64,000 nucleotides of DNA from a gamma proteobacterium symbiont of Stewartia floridana (GTDB lineage: Bacteria > Pseudomonadota > Gammaproteobacteria > Chromatiales > Chromatiaceae), in NCBI GenBank assembly GCA_003676145.1, contig NAUB01000026.1, forward strand, positions 62,001-126,000, in the 5' to 3' direction. The notes beneath the pieces were generated by a model, which was not told the origin of the DNA, did no database searches, and saw nothing but the letters and a program-made list of their open reading frames with translations. Positions 53,547-62,381 of the stretch are shown in pieces (positions within the stretch are counted from its first letter, which is position 1; each line of letters opens with the position of its first letter). The position numbers were made by a program, and so were the translations under genes.

Positions 53547-54416
53547 CTAGGCAGGAAGTTTGGCTTGCAGACTGTTGAGCCAGGACTTCTGACAATTACG
53601 TCGCTGGCGTTCGGTAAGGATTTCGCGGATCCTTGGCGCTGCTTTTGATAAAGGGACACGTTTGGCCGGTTTGATCTTCTCGCAATAGAGGATGTGCAGC
53701 CCCATATCCGACTCCACGATCGGACTGATTTCATCCAACTGCATATTAAACAGCTCTGCATCCAGAGCTTCATAGAGTTGTCCCCTCGATATCTCGCCCA
53801 GCTTGCCCCCCTCCATGGCAGTGGGGCACTCAGAATAGCGTTTGGCAAACTGTTCAAATCGATTCACTCGACCGGCGAGTTTTTCAATTACGTTCTCCAT
53901 TCGGCTATAGGCCGCAGATCGGGTATTCTCAGGAAAATCCGGGTTAATCGTAATCAGAATGTGACGGGCTATGCGTGTTTCAGGTGTCTGAAAACGATCA
54001 TGATGCATTTCGTAAAACAACTGGATATCGAGATCATTGATATCTGCACCACGAGAGGCTACTTTCTGCATCACTCCATCAAACAGCAGTTCACGATAGA
54101 GTGCACTGCGCAGGCCATCCACATCCAATCCATTGTCCTGCAGGTCGCTGGTGAACTCCTCATTACTCTGATAACGTTCAGCCACTTCCTGAATCGCACT
54201 GTCCAACTGCTGCTCGGAGACAATCACCGTTTCAGCTTCTTTACTGGCGATCACCAGCGATTCAAGATCGAAACTTTTTTCCGCGATCTTGTAGACAGCT
54301 TCGTTCTCAACCGGGTTGAGTTGAGTCAGGTTCTTCTGGTACTTACTCAGTGCATTACGCAACATGTGATAGCTGAATACCGGTGAAACCTCTGGTTTTT
54401 TTTCAGCCAAATTCAT
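53547..54416 (-). CDS. nifM: Nitrogenase maturation prolyl isomerase NifM
   Basis: The 289-residue protein has a helical N-terminal half with a SurA-like part and a parvulin domain (about 165-265: ARHILITINPDFPENTRSA, FEQFAKRYSECPTAMEGGKLGEISRGQL, SDMGLHILYCEKI). NifM helps fold or activate the Fe protein NifH. Its start overlaps the nifZ stop by 4 bases (ATGA), showing coupling. Order nifZ-nifM-clpX is as in Azotobacter. Confidence 0.95.
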   Translation of the reverse strand: MNLAEKKPEVSPVFSYHMLRNALSKYQKNLTQLNPVENEAVYKIAEKSFDLESLVIASKEAETVIVSEQQLDSAIQEVAERYQSNEEFTSDLQDNGLDVDGLRSALYRELLFDGVMQKVASRGADINDLDIQLFYEMHHDRFQTPETRIARHILITINPDFPENTRSAAYSRMENVIEKLAGRVNRFEQFAKRYSECPTAMEGGKLGEISRGQLYEALDAELFNMQLDEISPIVESDMGLHILYCEKIKPAKRVPLSKAAPRIREILTERQRRNCQKSWLNSLQAKLPA

Positions 54417-54871
54417 GCTCCCTCCTCAAGTCCGGGATTCAGAAAATCCAATGCACTTTCAGGTACCAGCAGGGTCCTACCGTTAAAACGGGCATGATAT
54501 GCGGGACCGCCAGGATTATCTCTCAAGGTCTTTTCGATCTCACCTTCATCCCCTGGATTGGCAATCACATCGCCTTTCAGTACCAGCGGGATCTTTGGTG
54601 TGATCTTGTCTCTGAATTCAAAACGGGTTGGTATCCAGGGGTCACTCTCAAGTTGCAACTCCTGTTCACGACAGCCTACCCGCCTGTTCTGGTCGATAAA
54701 GTCAACTGTGTAGATCAATTGATCCTGCAGAAAGGTGCCCACATCCCTTACGTAACCGACACTGCCCCGACGGATTAACAGTCGACCGGTAACCTCACCG
54801 GGATAGGTGCCATCATTACGCAGGTTGCGAATCACGCGAACTGCTTCACCATATTCATACTTTGGGCGCAA
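54413..54871 (-). CDS. nifZ: Nitrogenase MoFe maturation protein NifZ
   Basis: I take the TTG at 54869-54871 as start because NifZ proteins begin RPKYEYGxxVRVIRN and that codon gives exactly this; an ATG further upstream (54908-54910) adds 13 odd residues that lie inside nifW. The 152-residue protein has RPKYEYGEAVRVIRNLRNDGTYPGEV and GSVGYVRDVGTFLQDQLIYTVDF, the two NifZ blocks. NifZ acts in P-cluster formation of the MoFe protein. It overlaps the end of nifW by 17 bases and nifM by 4. Confidence 0.9.
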   Translation of the reverse strand: MRPKYEYGEAVRVIRNLRNDGTYPGEVTGRLLIRRGSVGYVRDVGTFLQDQLIYTVDFIDQNRRVGCREQELQLESDPWIPTRFEFRDKITPKIPLVLKGDVIANPGDEGEIEKTLRDNPGGPAYHARFNGRTLLVPESALDFLNPGLEEGA

Positions 54872-55205
54872 AACTATCCACCTGCTGACTAAGATCCATG
54901 AGTGGCACACTGACTGTTACCGGCTCATGCATACGGAAAACTTTAAAGACCTTCTCGGTCAATGCATCAGATTCAACAAAATCACTGTATGCACTGCTCA
55001 ACATTCCCGCATAGAGTTGATACTTTTCATCATCACTTTCAGGCATCGAAGGAATGTCATCCAGGTAGTCATGAAAACGCTGCAGAATATGCAAACGATT
55101 GACATGCACCACTGAAGGGTCATACTCGATTTCAAAATATTCCAGGAAGTCCTCAGCGCTGCTGAGTTCATCCATATCCAGCTCGAATTCACTCTCACTC
55201 ATCAT
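54855..55205 (-). CDS. nifW: Nitrogenase stabilising protein NifW
   Basis: The 116-residue protein matches NifW: DELSSAEDFLEYFEIEYDPSVVHVNRLHILQRFHDYL, then KYQLYAGMLSSAYSDFVESDALTEKVFKVF. NifW protects or helps mature the MoFe protein. It is between a TPR gene and nifZ in the nifV operon. Confidence 0.94.
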   Translation of the reverse strand: MMSESEFELDMDELSSAEDFLEYFEIEYDPSVVHVNRLHILQRFHDYLDDIPSMPESDDEKYQLYAGMLSSAYSDFVESDALTEKVFKVFRMHEPVTVSVPLMDLSQQVDSFAPKV

Positions 55206-55224
55206 TCAGCTCCTGTATCTTATG

Positions 55225-55749
55225 TTATGCCGATACACTGTCGGTTTGACAGTTCAGCGCGTTACGGACAACTTCAAGCAGAGCCTGAGCACCAAGACGA
55301 TCCTTGGAATCAAGTTCTGCTACTTTTTCAAGGCGTTCCAGTGCGGATTCATAGTTACCCAGTCGCAATTCAAGAAACCCGGATCCTTTCAGTGCCAGCA
55401 TATAGAAACGGATCAGTGTCATCGAAATCATCACACCACTGCCCAAACGCCCTTCGCTCAGATCCCGCCAGTCGGTGGGAAATTCAAGCCTCTTGCCGAT
55501 CACCACCAGTACCCGCTCAGCGACGATCAGTGCCTCTGTCAAGCGATGCTGATAGTAGAAATAACGGTAGAGCGCCACCAGGATCATGGGATGTTCCGGT
55601 TCCAGGAAGTAGGCCCTGAGCAATTCCTTTTCCGCTCTCTCATCTCCATAATTTTCAGCCGCACTATCCAGACACTGTTTGGCCTCTGAATTTAAAGCTT
55701 CGTCGAAATAGAGGTCCTCGCTATCAAAATCGAGAAGATCTACTGTCAT
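55225..55749 (-). CDS. TPR-like nif-cluster protein A
   Basis: The 174-residue protein is mostly helical with one or two TPR-like units ([45 protein letters not shown] and [47 protein letters not shown]). It is encoded between cysE (overlap 4 bases) and nifW. A related protein is encoded at 62374-62919, with a matching YLYSLKALAFIRLRQEKLHEAESILHALSLIDPADQVGANVI region. No function is known to me; its context implies a role in nitrogenase assembly. Confidence 0.8.
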   Translation of the reverse strand: MTVDLLDFDSEDLYFDEALNSEAKQCLDSAAENYGDERAEKELLRAYFLEPEHPMILVALYRYFYYQHRLTEALIVAERVLVVIGKRLEFPTDWRDLSEGRLGSGVMISMTLIRFYMLALKGSGFLELRLGNYESALERLEKVAELDSKDRLGAQALLEVVRNALNCQTDSVSA

Positions 55750-56543
55750 TTCACTGACTCCGTGACTACTGTCTCTGGGTTAACGGGTTCACAAACCAAC
55801 ATGGCATCACATTGGCGGCACTCATCCTCAGGTTTTTCACCACCGGGTAGACAACCGTACACCCCAACTTCCCCTTCCAGGATACGAATCCGTTCCAGCA
55901 GACAGTTGATCGCTTCGGCAACGGGATCCGGAATCAGATGGTGGTTCAAGTCAAAACCGTGCTCACTGCTAACACGCTGGGTTTGTACAACTTTGGCAGG
56001 TATGCCCACAACGGTTTTGTTAGCCGGCACAGCCGATACCACGACAGAATTGGCTCCGACCCTGACCTCTTCTCCAACCTCGATAGGACCGAGAATTTTT
56101 GCACCGGCACCAACCACCACCCGATCTCCAAGTGTCGGATGGCGCTTGCCTTTGTTCCAAGAGACACCACCGAGAGTAACACCATGGTAGAGCGTTACAT
56201 CGTCCCCCACGACAGCCGTCTCTCCGATCACCACCCCGGTGCCATGATCGATGAAAAAACGGCGGCCGATGGTTGCCCCGGGATGGATATCGATGCTGGT
56301 CCAGATCCGGCCGATGTATGAGATAAGTCTGGGAAGATAGCGCCAGCCCCTCCTCCATAGGCGATTCGCCATACGGTAGAGCATGATGGCATGTACCCCT
56401 GGATAGGTCGTGATGATCTCAATACGGGTACGTGCAGCAGGGTCACGATCGAATACACATCGGATATCCTCCCCCACCATTTGCCAGACTGAACCTGGAC
56501 TGGAGGGTGATTCAACTTCAGCAATCGCTTCACAGTTCATCAT
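55746..56543 (-). CDS. cysE: Serine O-acetyltransferase of the nif cluster
   Basis: I pick the ATG at 56541-56543, whose ATGA overlaps the nifV stop codon; a GTG 12 bases further up is possible. The 265-residue protein has a left-handed beta-helix acetyltransferase core: [40 protein letters not shown] (residues about 110-150), with the catalytic His in DHGTG and HGVTLGG. Nif-linked CysE makes O-acetylserine for extra cysteine, the sulfur source for NifS. The C-terminal region (about 205-265) adds a Cys-containing tail. Confidence 0.93.
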   Translation of the reverse strand: MMNCEAIAEVESPSSPGSVWQMVGEDIRCVFDRDPAARTRIEIITTYPGVHAIMLYRMANRLWRRGWRYLPRLISYIGRIWTSIDIHPGATIGRRFFIDHGTGVVIGETAVVGDDVTLYHGVTLGGVSWNKGKRHPTLGDRVVVGAGAKILGPIEVGEEVRVGANSVVVSAVPANKTVVGIPAKVVQTQRVSSEHGFDLNHHLIPDPVAEAINCLLERIRILEGEVGVYGCLPGGEKPEDECRQCDAMLVCEPVNPETVVTESVK

Positions 56544-57694
56544 TGACGGGTCCACTTCTGTGATTCCTTATTGATCTCCAGATAGAAACGGCGAAGATCT
56601 CTTGGTCCTGGCGGTTGTTTGTTTTGTACCGCGTGGAGTCTCACCCGCATCAGGAGTGATTCTGCCTGCGCCCGATTGAGGGCCATTCCCATGTCGGCAT
56701 AAGCTTGTATGACCGCATGACTACCGGAGTGCTTGCCCAAGACAAATTCATGGTCGCGTCCCAATTCCGCCGGATCGACACCCTGATAATTGCGTCTATC
56801 CTTCATCAGACCATCCACATGGATGCCGGCTTCGTGTGTAAATACACCGGCGCCTACCAGGCTTTTCTGCCATCCAACCTTTCTACCGGAGGCGTACTCA
56901 ACCAATTCTGATAAGGAAGAGTATCGGGTCATGTCAATCTCATGCCCTTGATCGTGAAAGCGACGCAATCCCATTACCACCTCTTCAAGTGGCGCATTGC
57001 CTGCCCGTTCTCCCAGACCATGCACAGTTGTATTGACATGTGTCGCACCACCACGAATGGCGGCGAGGGTGTTTGCGGTGGCGAGACCCAGATCATCATG
57101 AGCATGCATCTCGATCTCAATATCGGAAACGGCACGAAGATCGCGGATGGCATCGTAGACCTGAAAAGGTTCCATGATCCCTACGGTATCAGCAAAGCGA
57201 AACCGTCTTGCACCGGCTAGTTCTGCCTGTTCGACTACCTGCCAGAGAAATTCCGGATCCGCTCGTGAGGCGTCTTCTCCACCAACGCAGACTTCAAGAC
57301 CTAGATCCAAGGCTTCCTTGACACAAGGCCCGATCTGTTCAAGTACCCACTCCCTGGTACGACCGAGCTTGTTACTGATCTGTTGATCGGAGACCGGCAT
57401 CGAGAGATCCACCATCTGAACACCTAAGCCACGACAGTGGTTGATATCCTGACTGTGCATACGACACCAGACCATCAGTCTGGCCTGAGTTACATTCGTG
57501 GCAATGGCCTGAATCGCTTCACGCTCTTCAGCCCCCATTGCCGGAATGCCGACTTCAAGCTCAGCGACACCCAACTCGTCCAGCGAGCGGCTGATGGCAA
57601 GTTTTTCCTGTAGGGTAAATGAGACCCCGGCAGACTGTTCACCGTCTCTGAGGGTGGTATCGTTGATCGTGACTTTGGATGGCTTGGATTGCAT
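56540..57694 (-). CDS. nifV: Homocitrate synthase NifV
   Basis: The 384-residue protein has the LeuA/NifV TIM barrel: [18 protein letters not shown], the [47 protein letters not shown] metal-site stretch and [37 protein letters not shown]. It makes homocitrate, a ligand of FeMo-cofactor, from acetyl-CoA and 2-oxoglutarate. It is the first gene of its operon, read from a sigma-54 promoter 27 bases above the ATG at 57692-57694. Confidence 0.96.
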   Translation of the reverse strand: MQSKPSKVTINDTTLRDGEQSAGVSFTLQEKLAISRSLDELGVAELEVGIPAMGAEEREAIQAIATNVTQARLMVWCRMHSQDINHCRGLGVQMVDLSMPVSDQQISNKLGRTREWVLEQIGPCVKEALDLGLEVCVGGEDASRADPEFLWQVVEQAELAGARRFRFADTVGIMEPFQVYDAIRDLRAVSDIEIEMHAHDDLGLATANTLAAIRGGATHVNTTVHGLGERAGNAPLEEVVMGLRRFHDQGHEIDMTRYSSLSELVEYASGRKVGWQKSLVGAGVFTHEAGIHVDGLMKDRRNYQGVDPAELGRDHEFVLGKHSGSHAVIQAYADMGMALNRAQAESLLMRVRLHAVQNKQPPGPRDLRRFYLEINKESQKWTRQ

Positions 57695-57720
57695 AACGGT
57701 CTCCTTGTTAATAAGGAGTT

Positions 57721-57736
57721 TGCAATCACTGTGCCA
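57721..57736 (-). promoter_or_regulatory. Sigma-54 promoter of the nifV operon
   Basis: Read on the minus strand the sequence is TGGCAC-AGTGA-TTGCA, an exact match to the -24/-12 consensus. It lies 27 bases above the nifV start codon. Confidence 0.9.
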
Positions 57737-57809
57737 TGATATTTATATCTTATTTTTCAATAAGATAAAGAACTTGCGACAGGCGACGGAGTGTTTGGTT
57801 ACTACGAAT

Positions 57810-57825
57810 TGTAGGAAAGGTGACA
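57810..57825. promoter_or_regulatory. NifA upstream activator site of nifV
   Basis: TGT-AGGAAAGGTG-ACA fits the TGT-N10-ACA NifA site. It lies about 75 bases above the sigma-54 promoter, a usual distance for enhancer action. Confidence 0.75.
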
Positions 57826-58049
57826 ATACCGCCGTTGGTGCTATTGTCATCGATTGACCCCTGAGCCAGATAGATCCATGACGAATCTGCGGCAACACCA
57901 TTTTTACCGCTGTTGTTTGAGTTACCTGCTTTCAAGTCGTACAACAGCATGGCTGAAAGAGTCACACTCCACGATCAGGCACTTTTCTCCAAGGTTAGCG
58001 TCTCCAGATCCTCACTCAATAGATGAGAGAGTAAGCGCTGCAGATACGC

Positions 58050-58073
58050 AAAAAAAACCGCAGCAAGCTGCGG
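58050..58073 (-). terminator. Rho-independent terminator of iscA-nifU-nifS
   Basis: Read on the minus strand, CCGCAG-CTTG-CTGCGG is followed by eight T. It lies 37 bases below the nifS stop codon. This separates nifUS from the nifV operon. Confidence 0.9.
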
Positions 58074-58109
58074 TGAAGAACAGAGAGGAATCAGCCAATG
58101 CTGAATAAA

Positions 58110-59336
58110 CTATGCATAACTGGGTGCGAATGCCTTTTCTGGCTCATCCACAGGTCCATCGCCACTCCAGTAGGGCGAGAGCTGGCGTAGTTGAGCCACA
58201 ATTGGTGGCACCGCTTCAATGACCCGTTCTATTTCGTCCATGGTGTTGTAACGTGACAGGGATAACCTGACTGAGCCGTGTGCAGCAGTAAACGGAATAT
58301 CCATGGCGCGCATCACATGTGACGGTTCGAGGGAACCTGATGTACAGGCAGAGCCACTGGAGGCTGCGATTCCCATCTTGTTCAACAATAGGAGTATCGC
58401 TTCGCCTTCGATATACTCAAAAGCGATATTACAGGTATTCGGAAGCCGATTATTCGGATCTCCAGTTACGAAGCAGTGGCTTACTTTTTCAAGGATGCCC
58501 TGCTCCAAGTGATCGCGCATCGCCTTAACTGAGGACTTTTCGTATTCCATCGCTTGCATTGCCATTTCACAGGCCTTGCCAAGCGCAACGATCGATGCGG
58601 CATTTTCAGTACCCGCCCGACGCCCTCTCTCCTGGTGCCCACCCCTCAGGAGTGGACGGAAGCGCACACCTCTGCGCAGATAGAGTACGCCGATCCCTTT
58701 TGGAGCGTGTAATTTGTGTCCCGAAAGAGAGAGCATATCGATACAGGTCTCTTTCAGGTTAATCGGTAACTTGCCTACCGCCTGAACCGCATCTGTATGA
58801 AACAGCACGCCAGCCTGGCGCGCCAACTCGGCCATCTCTTCGACAGGGAAGAGTGTACCGCTCTCATTATTGGCCCACATGACAGAGACTATCGCAACAT
58901 TGTCTGACAACAGTTTGTAGTAAGCCTGAATATCGAGGCGTCCCTTGCTGTCCACCTCCAGATAGTGAACTTTGTAGCCCTCTTTCTCCAAATGCTCACA
59001 CAGGGTGAGTACGGCTGGATGTTCCACCACCGTGGTGATGATCTCTTTTCTGTCAGGTTGAGCCTTGAGTGCGGAGAGTATTGCAGTAGAGTCCGACTCG
59101 GTGCCACAGGATGTAAAGATGACCTCCGAGTCATGCTCTGCTCCGAGTAAAGTCTGCACCTGCTTGCGGGCTTTTTTCAGGGCTCGTCCTACCTTGTCGC
59201 CAAATTGATGCAAGGAAGAGGGATTACCAAACTGCTCAGTGAAATAGGGCAGCATCTCTTCGACGACTTCAGGTGCCACCATGGTGGTGGCATTATTGTC
59301 CAGATAGATGCCTTCAATTTTGTCTGTACCACTCAT
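58110..59336 (-). CDS. nifS: Cysteine desulfurase NifS
   Basis: The start is the ATG at 59334-59336 (MSGTDKIEGIYLDNNATT); a longer frame runs into nifU. The 408-residue protein is a class V aminotransferase: DNNATTMVAPEVVEEMLPYF, FHTDAVQAVGK with PLP, LSLSGHKLHAPKGIGVLYLR with the PLP Lys, and SSGSACTSGSLEPSHV with the catalytic Cys. NifS gives sulfur from cysteine to NifU. It is the last gene of the unit; a terminator follows. Confidence 0.96.
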   Translation of the reverse strand: MSGTDKIEGIYLDNNATTMVAPEVVEEMLPYFTEQFGNPSSLHQFGDKVGRALKKARKQVQTLLGAEHDSEVIFTSCGTESDSTAILSALKAQPDRKEIITTVVEHPAVLTLCEHLEKEGYKVHYLEVDSKGRLDIQAYYKLLSDNVAIVSVMWANNESGTLFPVEEMAELARQAGVLFHTDAVQAVGKLPINLKETCIDMLSLSGHKLHAPKGIGVLYLRRGVRFRPLLRGGHQERGRRAGTENAASIVALGKACEMAMQAMEYEKSSVKAMRDHLEQGILEKVSHCFVTGDPNNRLPNTCNIAFEYIEGEAILLLLNKMGIAASSGSACTSGSLEPSHVMRAMDIPFTAAHGSVRLSLSRYNTMDEIERVIEAVPPIVAQLRQLSPYWSGDGPVDEPEKAFAPSYA

Positions 59337-59338
59337 AT

Positions 59339-60229
59339 CTAGGCCTCCATTGCAGTTCGACGAGCCAGTTCTTCCGCAGGCAGGACCTGAATGAACTCTC
59401 CAAGACCTTCTGCAAGATGCTGTTGTATGCCACCCAAAGTCGTTGCCGCCATCTGGCAACCGGCACAGGCACCGATCATTTTCACATAGATGTATTTACC
59501 ATCGACTTCGACCAGTTCGACATCACCGTGATCTCGCTGCAGATTTGGTCGAATCTCATCCAGTAACTCTTCGATACGTTTCATCCGTTGCAGATTGGTC
59601 AGTCCGGACTTTGGTTTCTTTATCTCTCCAGCAACGGCATTTGGATCAAAGGTTTCACCCTTTTCTGCCAGAATACGGGTCAGAATCTCCTCGATCCCTT
59701 CATGGCAGGCGGAACAACCACCACCAGCCTTGGTATAGTTGGTTACCTCTTCCACTGTGCGTAATCCATTGGCTCGAACAGTCTCTTCGATCATCACTTC
59801 ATCGATGGCAAAACATTTACAGATCAATGCCCCCTCTTCATGATCATCCTTCCACTCCTCACCGCGGTAGTTGGCAACAGCTGCTTGAAGTGCTTCCCGG
59901 CCCATCACGGAGCAGTGCATCTTCTCAGGTGGAAGTCCGTCGAGATAATCGGCGATATCCTGATTACTGACACTCAGGGCATCATCGATTTTCATACCTT
60001 TGATTATCTCGGTTAAGGCTGAACTTGAAGCGATGGCTGAACCACAGCCAAAGGTTTGAAAACCTGCATCAAGAATCACTTCGCTGTCCGGATCGACCTT
60101 CAATGTCAGTCTCAAGGCATCGCCACATGAGAGAGACCCTACGTCACCAACAGCATTGGCATCATCGACGGCACCTGCATTTCTCGGGCTAAAGAAATGC
60201 TCCTGAACCTTTTCTGAATAGTCCCACAT
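59339..60229 (-). CDS. nifU: Fe-S scaffold NifU
   Basis: The 296-residue protein has the three NifU parts: IscU-like domain (about 1-125, cysteines in SCGDAL, FGCGSAI and HCSVMG), a central [2Fe-2S] part ([11 protein letters not shown]...[15 protein letters not shown]) and the C-terminal NifU domain ([27 protein letters not shown] with CxxC). NifU builds Fe-S clusters with NifS for nitrogenase. It is between iscA and nifS. Confidence 0.97.
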   Translation of the reverse strand: MWDYSEKVQEHFFSPRNAGAVDDANAVGDVGSLSCGDALRLTLKVDPDSEVILDAGFQTFGCGSAIASSSALTEIIKGMKIDDALSVSNQDIADYLDGLPPEKMHCSVMGREALQAAVANYRGEEWKDDHEEGALICKCFAIDEVMIEETVRANGLRTVEEVTNYTKAGGGCSACHEGIEEILTRILAEKGETFDPNAVAGEIKKPKSGLTNLQRMKRIEELLDEIRPNLQRDHGDVELVEVDGKYIYVKMIGACAGCQMAATTLGGIQQHLAEGLGEFIQVLPAEELARRTAMEA

Positions 60230-60247
60230 ATCTTTACTCCTGATTGA

Positions 60248-60571
60248 TTAGGCGGAAAATGAGTTGCCGCAACCACAGCTGTTGGTTGCATTTGGGTTTT
60301 CGAATTTGAAGCCACTGCCTTCCATGCTATCGAGGAAGTCAACGGTAACGCCATTCAGCATGGGAGCGCTGAGTGGATCGACAAAAATCTTCAGCTCGTC
60401 AATCTCGATTACTGCATCTTCATCATTGGCAGACTCTTCCAGAGCCATACCATATTGCAGCCCTGAGCAACCGCCACCGGTTACAGAGATTCGCAATCCC
60501 CCAACCGGGGTTTCAGAGCCCATGATGAAGCGGCTGATTGCCTTTTGAGCATTTTCTGTCAGTGTAAGCAT
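60248..60571 (-). CDS. iscA: A-type Fe-S carrier (IscA/HesB) of the nif cluster
   Basis: The 107-residue protein has the IscA/HesB pattern: GLRISVTGGGCSGLQYGMAL with the first Cys and NATNSCGCGNSF with the last two. The CGCG end is intact. It is first in the iscA-nifU-nifS unit, 51 bases below a sigma-54 promoter. The nif-type IscA helps cluster transfer to nitrogenase. Confidence 0.95.
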   Translation of the reverse strand: MLTLTENAQKAISRFIMGSETPVGGLRISVTGGGCSGLQYGMALEESANDEDAVIEIDELKIFVDPLSAPMLNGVTVDFLDSMEGSGFKFENPNATNSCGCGNSFSA

Positions 60572-60585
60572 GGTCGTTTTCTCCG

Positions 60586-60601
60586 TGGCAAGTCTCTTGC
60601 A
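60586..60601 (+). promoter_or_regulatory. Sigma-54-like promoter facing nifZ2
   Basis: TGGCAA-GTCTC-TTGCA on the plus strand keeps the GG and GC at -24 and -12, with A for C at one place. It faces the plus-strand NifZ-domain gene at 60764, about 165 bases away. It may be a weak promoter or chance, since it lies in the leader of iscA. Confidence 0.45.
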
Positions 60602-60621
60602 TCTTTACTTTCCAAGATAAC

Positions 60622-60637
60622 TGCAAGGCCTGTGCCA
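60622..60637 (-). promoter_or_regulatory. Sigma-54 promoter of iscA-nifU-nifS
   Basis: On the minus strand TGGCAC-AGGCC-TTGCA is an exact -24/-12 match. It lies 51 bases above the iscA ATG. Confidence 0.9.
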
Positions 60638-60701
60638 CGCGTCCAACACGTAGCTTAGTACTTGTTTTTAAAGAGATTGTCGTTTTGCTATCTAAATTTC
60701 A

Positions 60702-60717
60702 TGTTTGATAGCCGACA
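60702..60717. promoter_or_regulatory. NifA site between iscA and nifZ2
   Basis: TGT-TTGATAGCCG-ACA fits the NifA consensus. It is 65 bases from the minus-strand sigma-54 promoter and could act on both divergent units. Confidence 0.75.
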
Positions 60718-60763
60718 ATCCTCACAACTGACACGGGTAACAAAACCTACAATGGAAGAGAAA

Positions 60764-61027
60764 ATGACACTTGAACAACTGACTCCTGGCGATTTGGTCT
60801 ATGCGGCCAGTCATATCTATAACGATGGCGGTATACCGGATATTCCTCAGGATGCCTTACTTGCTGAACCCGGCACTAAAGGGGTGATCATCGAGACCGG
60901 TCATTTGGAAGAGAGCCCCGAAAGAGTACTCTATCTGGTACGATTTGAAGACTCAGAGCTCAATCTTGGTCCACCTACAGGATGTTGGCCTGAAGAGCTT
61001 TCAACGAGTGAAATCGAGAAAAACTAG
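60764..61027 (+). CDS. NifZ-domain protein (second copy)
   Basis: I start at the ATG at 60764 (MTLEQLTPGDLVYAASHIYN) because GGAAGAG lies 4-10 bases upstream; an ATG four codons earlier is possible. The 87-residue protein matches the NifZ family: GDLVYAASHIYNDGGIPDIPQDALLAEPGTKGVIIETGHLEESPERVLYLVRFEDSELNLGPPTGCWPEEL. It is a compact single-domain form, unlike the NifZ at 54413. It is on the plus strand, divergent from iscA, and shares its NifA region. Confidence 0.88.
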   Translation: MTLEQLTPGDLVYAASHIYNDGGIPDIPQDALLAEPGTKGVIIETGHLEESPERVLYLVRFEDSELNLGPPTGCWPEELSTSEIEKN

Positions 61028-61028
61028 T

Positions 61029-61406
61029 CTATCTTGACCAGCGGCGCCAATTGATCTCATCATGCCAGACGCCTGTTTGTATGATTTGTCTATCACGCAG
61101 ACTGCCCCGGTATAAGTAGATCCAGGCTTGACCCCAAGGGGTTGGAATGAGTTCTCTGGAATAGGCATGAGGATAACCTTCAAGCCTATCAAGATGGCTC
61201 ATGGTCAAGGTATCGACGAGATAGACCTCACCTGAAATCGCTGTGCTGCCGTTTTTCACCACACCAGGATAGCTGCCCAGATGGAACATCTTGTAGACAG
61301 GTTCGGTTTGGTGATCACCTAAATAGGGTGCGCTGCTGAGCAGATCGTGGTTGACCTGATTCTTTCTCAGGGTGCCGTAAACGAATACTCTTGATATCGA
61401 TTTCAT
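61029..61406 (-). CDS. Gamma-glutamylcyclotransferase-family protein
   Basis: The 125-residue protein has the GGCT fold signature: VFVYGTLRKNQVNHDLL, then FHLGSYPGVVKNGSTAISGEVYLVD and HLDRLEGYP-HAYSREL. Catalytic Glu lies in RLEGYP or GEVY. Such proteins are widespread in nif clusters, though the role is unclear. It converges with the NifZ-domain gene, with 1 base between. Confidence 0.85.
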   Translation of the reverse strand: MKSISRVFVYGTLRKNQVNHDLLSSAPYLGDHQTEPVYKMFHLGSYPGVVKNGSTAISGEVYLVDTLTMSHLDRLEGYPHAYSRELIPTPWGQAWIYLYRGSLRDRQIIQTGVWHDEINWRRWSR

Positions 61407-61477
61407 TGTAATAAAATCTATTTGATTTTATTCAGGCCTGTTCACAGACCCCAACTATACTGCTGATTCGTTAAGAA

Positions 61478-61502
61478 TTCACTCATCAGGCAGATGAGTG
61501 AA
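61478..61502. terminator. Perfect hairpin TTCACTCATC-AGGCA-GATGAGTGAA
   Basis: Ten-base perfect arms around a 5-base loop lie between the gene at 61575 and the GGCT gene. No strong U run follows on the minus strand. It may be a weak terminator or mRNA end. Confidence 0.5.
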
Positions 61503-61574
61503 GGAAACAGACTGGTATCGCTAAAGAATCAAAACCGAATTCCCCTGGATATCAGGTATCCGGAACTACCAGAA

Positions 61575-61985
61575 TCAACCGCCAAGTATCAGTTCGTAAG
61601 CGCTACGCAGAAGCTCAAGCTCCACAGCCGGCAGTCCTCTGGCTTGGGTAAGATCAATGAATTCCGCATTAGAGCTCTCCACTTCCACAAATGGCGGATC
61701 TGTAGTCATGATGCTGGCTAACAAGATATCGATATCCTCTCCGGGAACCTGCACTGTCTGCCGGTACTCACTTTCAAAAGCCAGAGTATCCCTTGCCAAT
61801 CCCAATCGTTTTTCAGTTTCAGTCAAAATCGCTTTTGGGTGAAACACTGTATCGGGTCGAGTGGCAACAACCGTTGACAGATTCGGTAGCGGGGCAAAGG
61901 CGCATACACTGTTGTTTTCAAACTTGAGAAACCGGGTGCGCGCACTGGTCGCCTGTTTATGATAGAGAATGACACGATGGTCCAT
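61575..61985 (-). CDS. Conserved nif-cluster protein, 136 aa
   Basis: The protein is soluble: VILYHKQATSARTRFLKFENNSVCAFAPLPNLSTVVATRPDTVFHPKAIL, then QVPGEDIDILLASIMTTDPPF and ARGLPAVELELLRSAYELIL. I recognise the pattern from other nif clusters but no named function. It belongs to the same minus-strand set as the genes to 64000. Confidence 0.75.
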   Translation of the reverse strand: MDHRVILYHKQATSARTRFLKFENNSVCAFAPLPNLSTVVATRPDTVFHPKAILTETEKRLGLARDTLAFESEYRQTVQVPGEDIDILLASIMTTDPPFVEVESSNAEFIDLTQARGLPAVELELLRSAYELILGG

Positions 61986-62006
61986 ATGACTGTTCTTTTA
62001 AAAACT

Positions 62007-62381
62007 CTATTTGGGAACGGCTAGAAGCCTGGGTTCCGCTTTGATTACAGCATCATTACCCCAGGCGTTGACCGCTTCGACAAACCAGTCCGGCTTGGTC
62101 GGATGTGGTAACACAATATCGTGTTCAACAAAAAAACTGCCATCCGCGTGAAACAGCAGCATACCGAGTCGGTTTCCCTGCTCGTTCATCCAGTCGCCGA
62201 CCAGACTGAATTCACTATTCGAAGGGTCACGTTCCAATCGATAACTCGCCTCTTCTGGTGATTTCAAGAGGATTTCAGATTTGGAAAAACCAAGTTTTGT
62301 CACTTCTTCATAGAGACGTTTGTGCACACTGTTGGCAAGTTCTTCTATCTTAAAAAAACGTATTGCAATTGTTTCATCCAT
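62007..62381 (-). CDS. Conserved nif-cluster protein, 124 aa
   Basis: I start at the ATG at 62379-62381, preceded by AGGAG; the longer frame lacks a site. The protein begins MDETIAIRFFKIEELANSVHKRLYEEV and has SYRLERDPSNSEFSLVGDWMNEQGNRLGMLLFHADGSFFVEHDIVLPHPTKPDWFVEAVNAWG. No family known to me. Its start overlaps the TPR gene above by 8 bases, so it is co-translated. Confidence 0.75.
   Translation of the reverse strand: MDETIAIRFFKIEELANSVHKRLYEEVTKLGFSKSEILLKSPEEASYRLERDPSNSEFSLVGDWMNEQGNRLGMLLFHADGSFFVEHDIVLPHPTKPDWFVEAVNAWGNDAVIKAEPRLLAVPK

Larger units (their letters stand above)
57695..58049. other. nifV promoter region
   Basis: The region between nifV and the nifS terminator holds the sigma-54 promoter and NifA site listed separately. 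No gene is present. Confidence 0.7.

Noticed and set aside
52934-53578. Plus-strand 214-codon frame opposite clpX
   Set aside because: No family signal, while the minus strand encodes an intact ClpX.
53694-54386. Plus-strand 230-codon frame opposite nifM
   Set aside because: The minus strand encodes NifM with conserved parvulin motifs.
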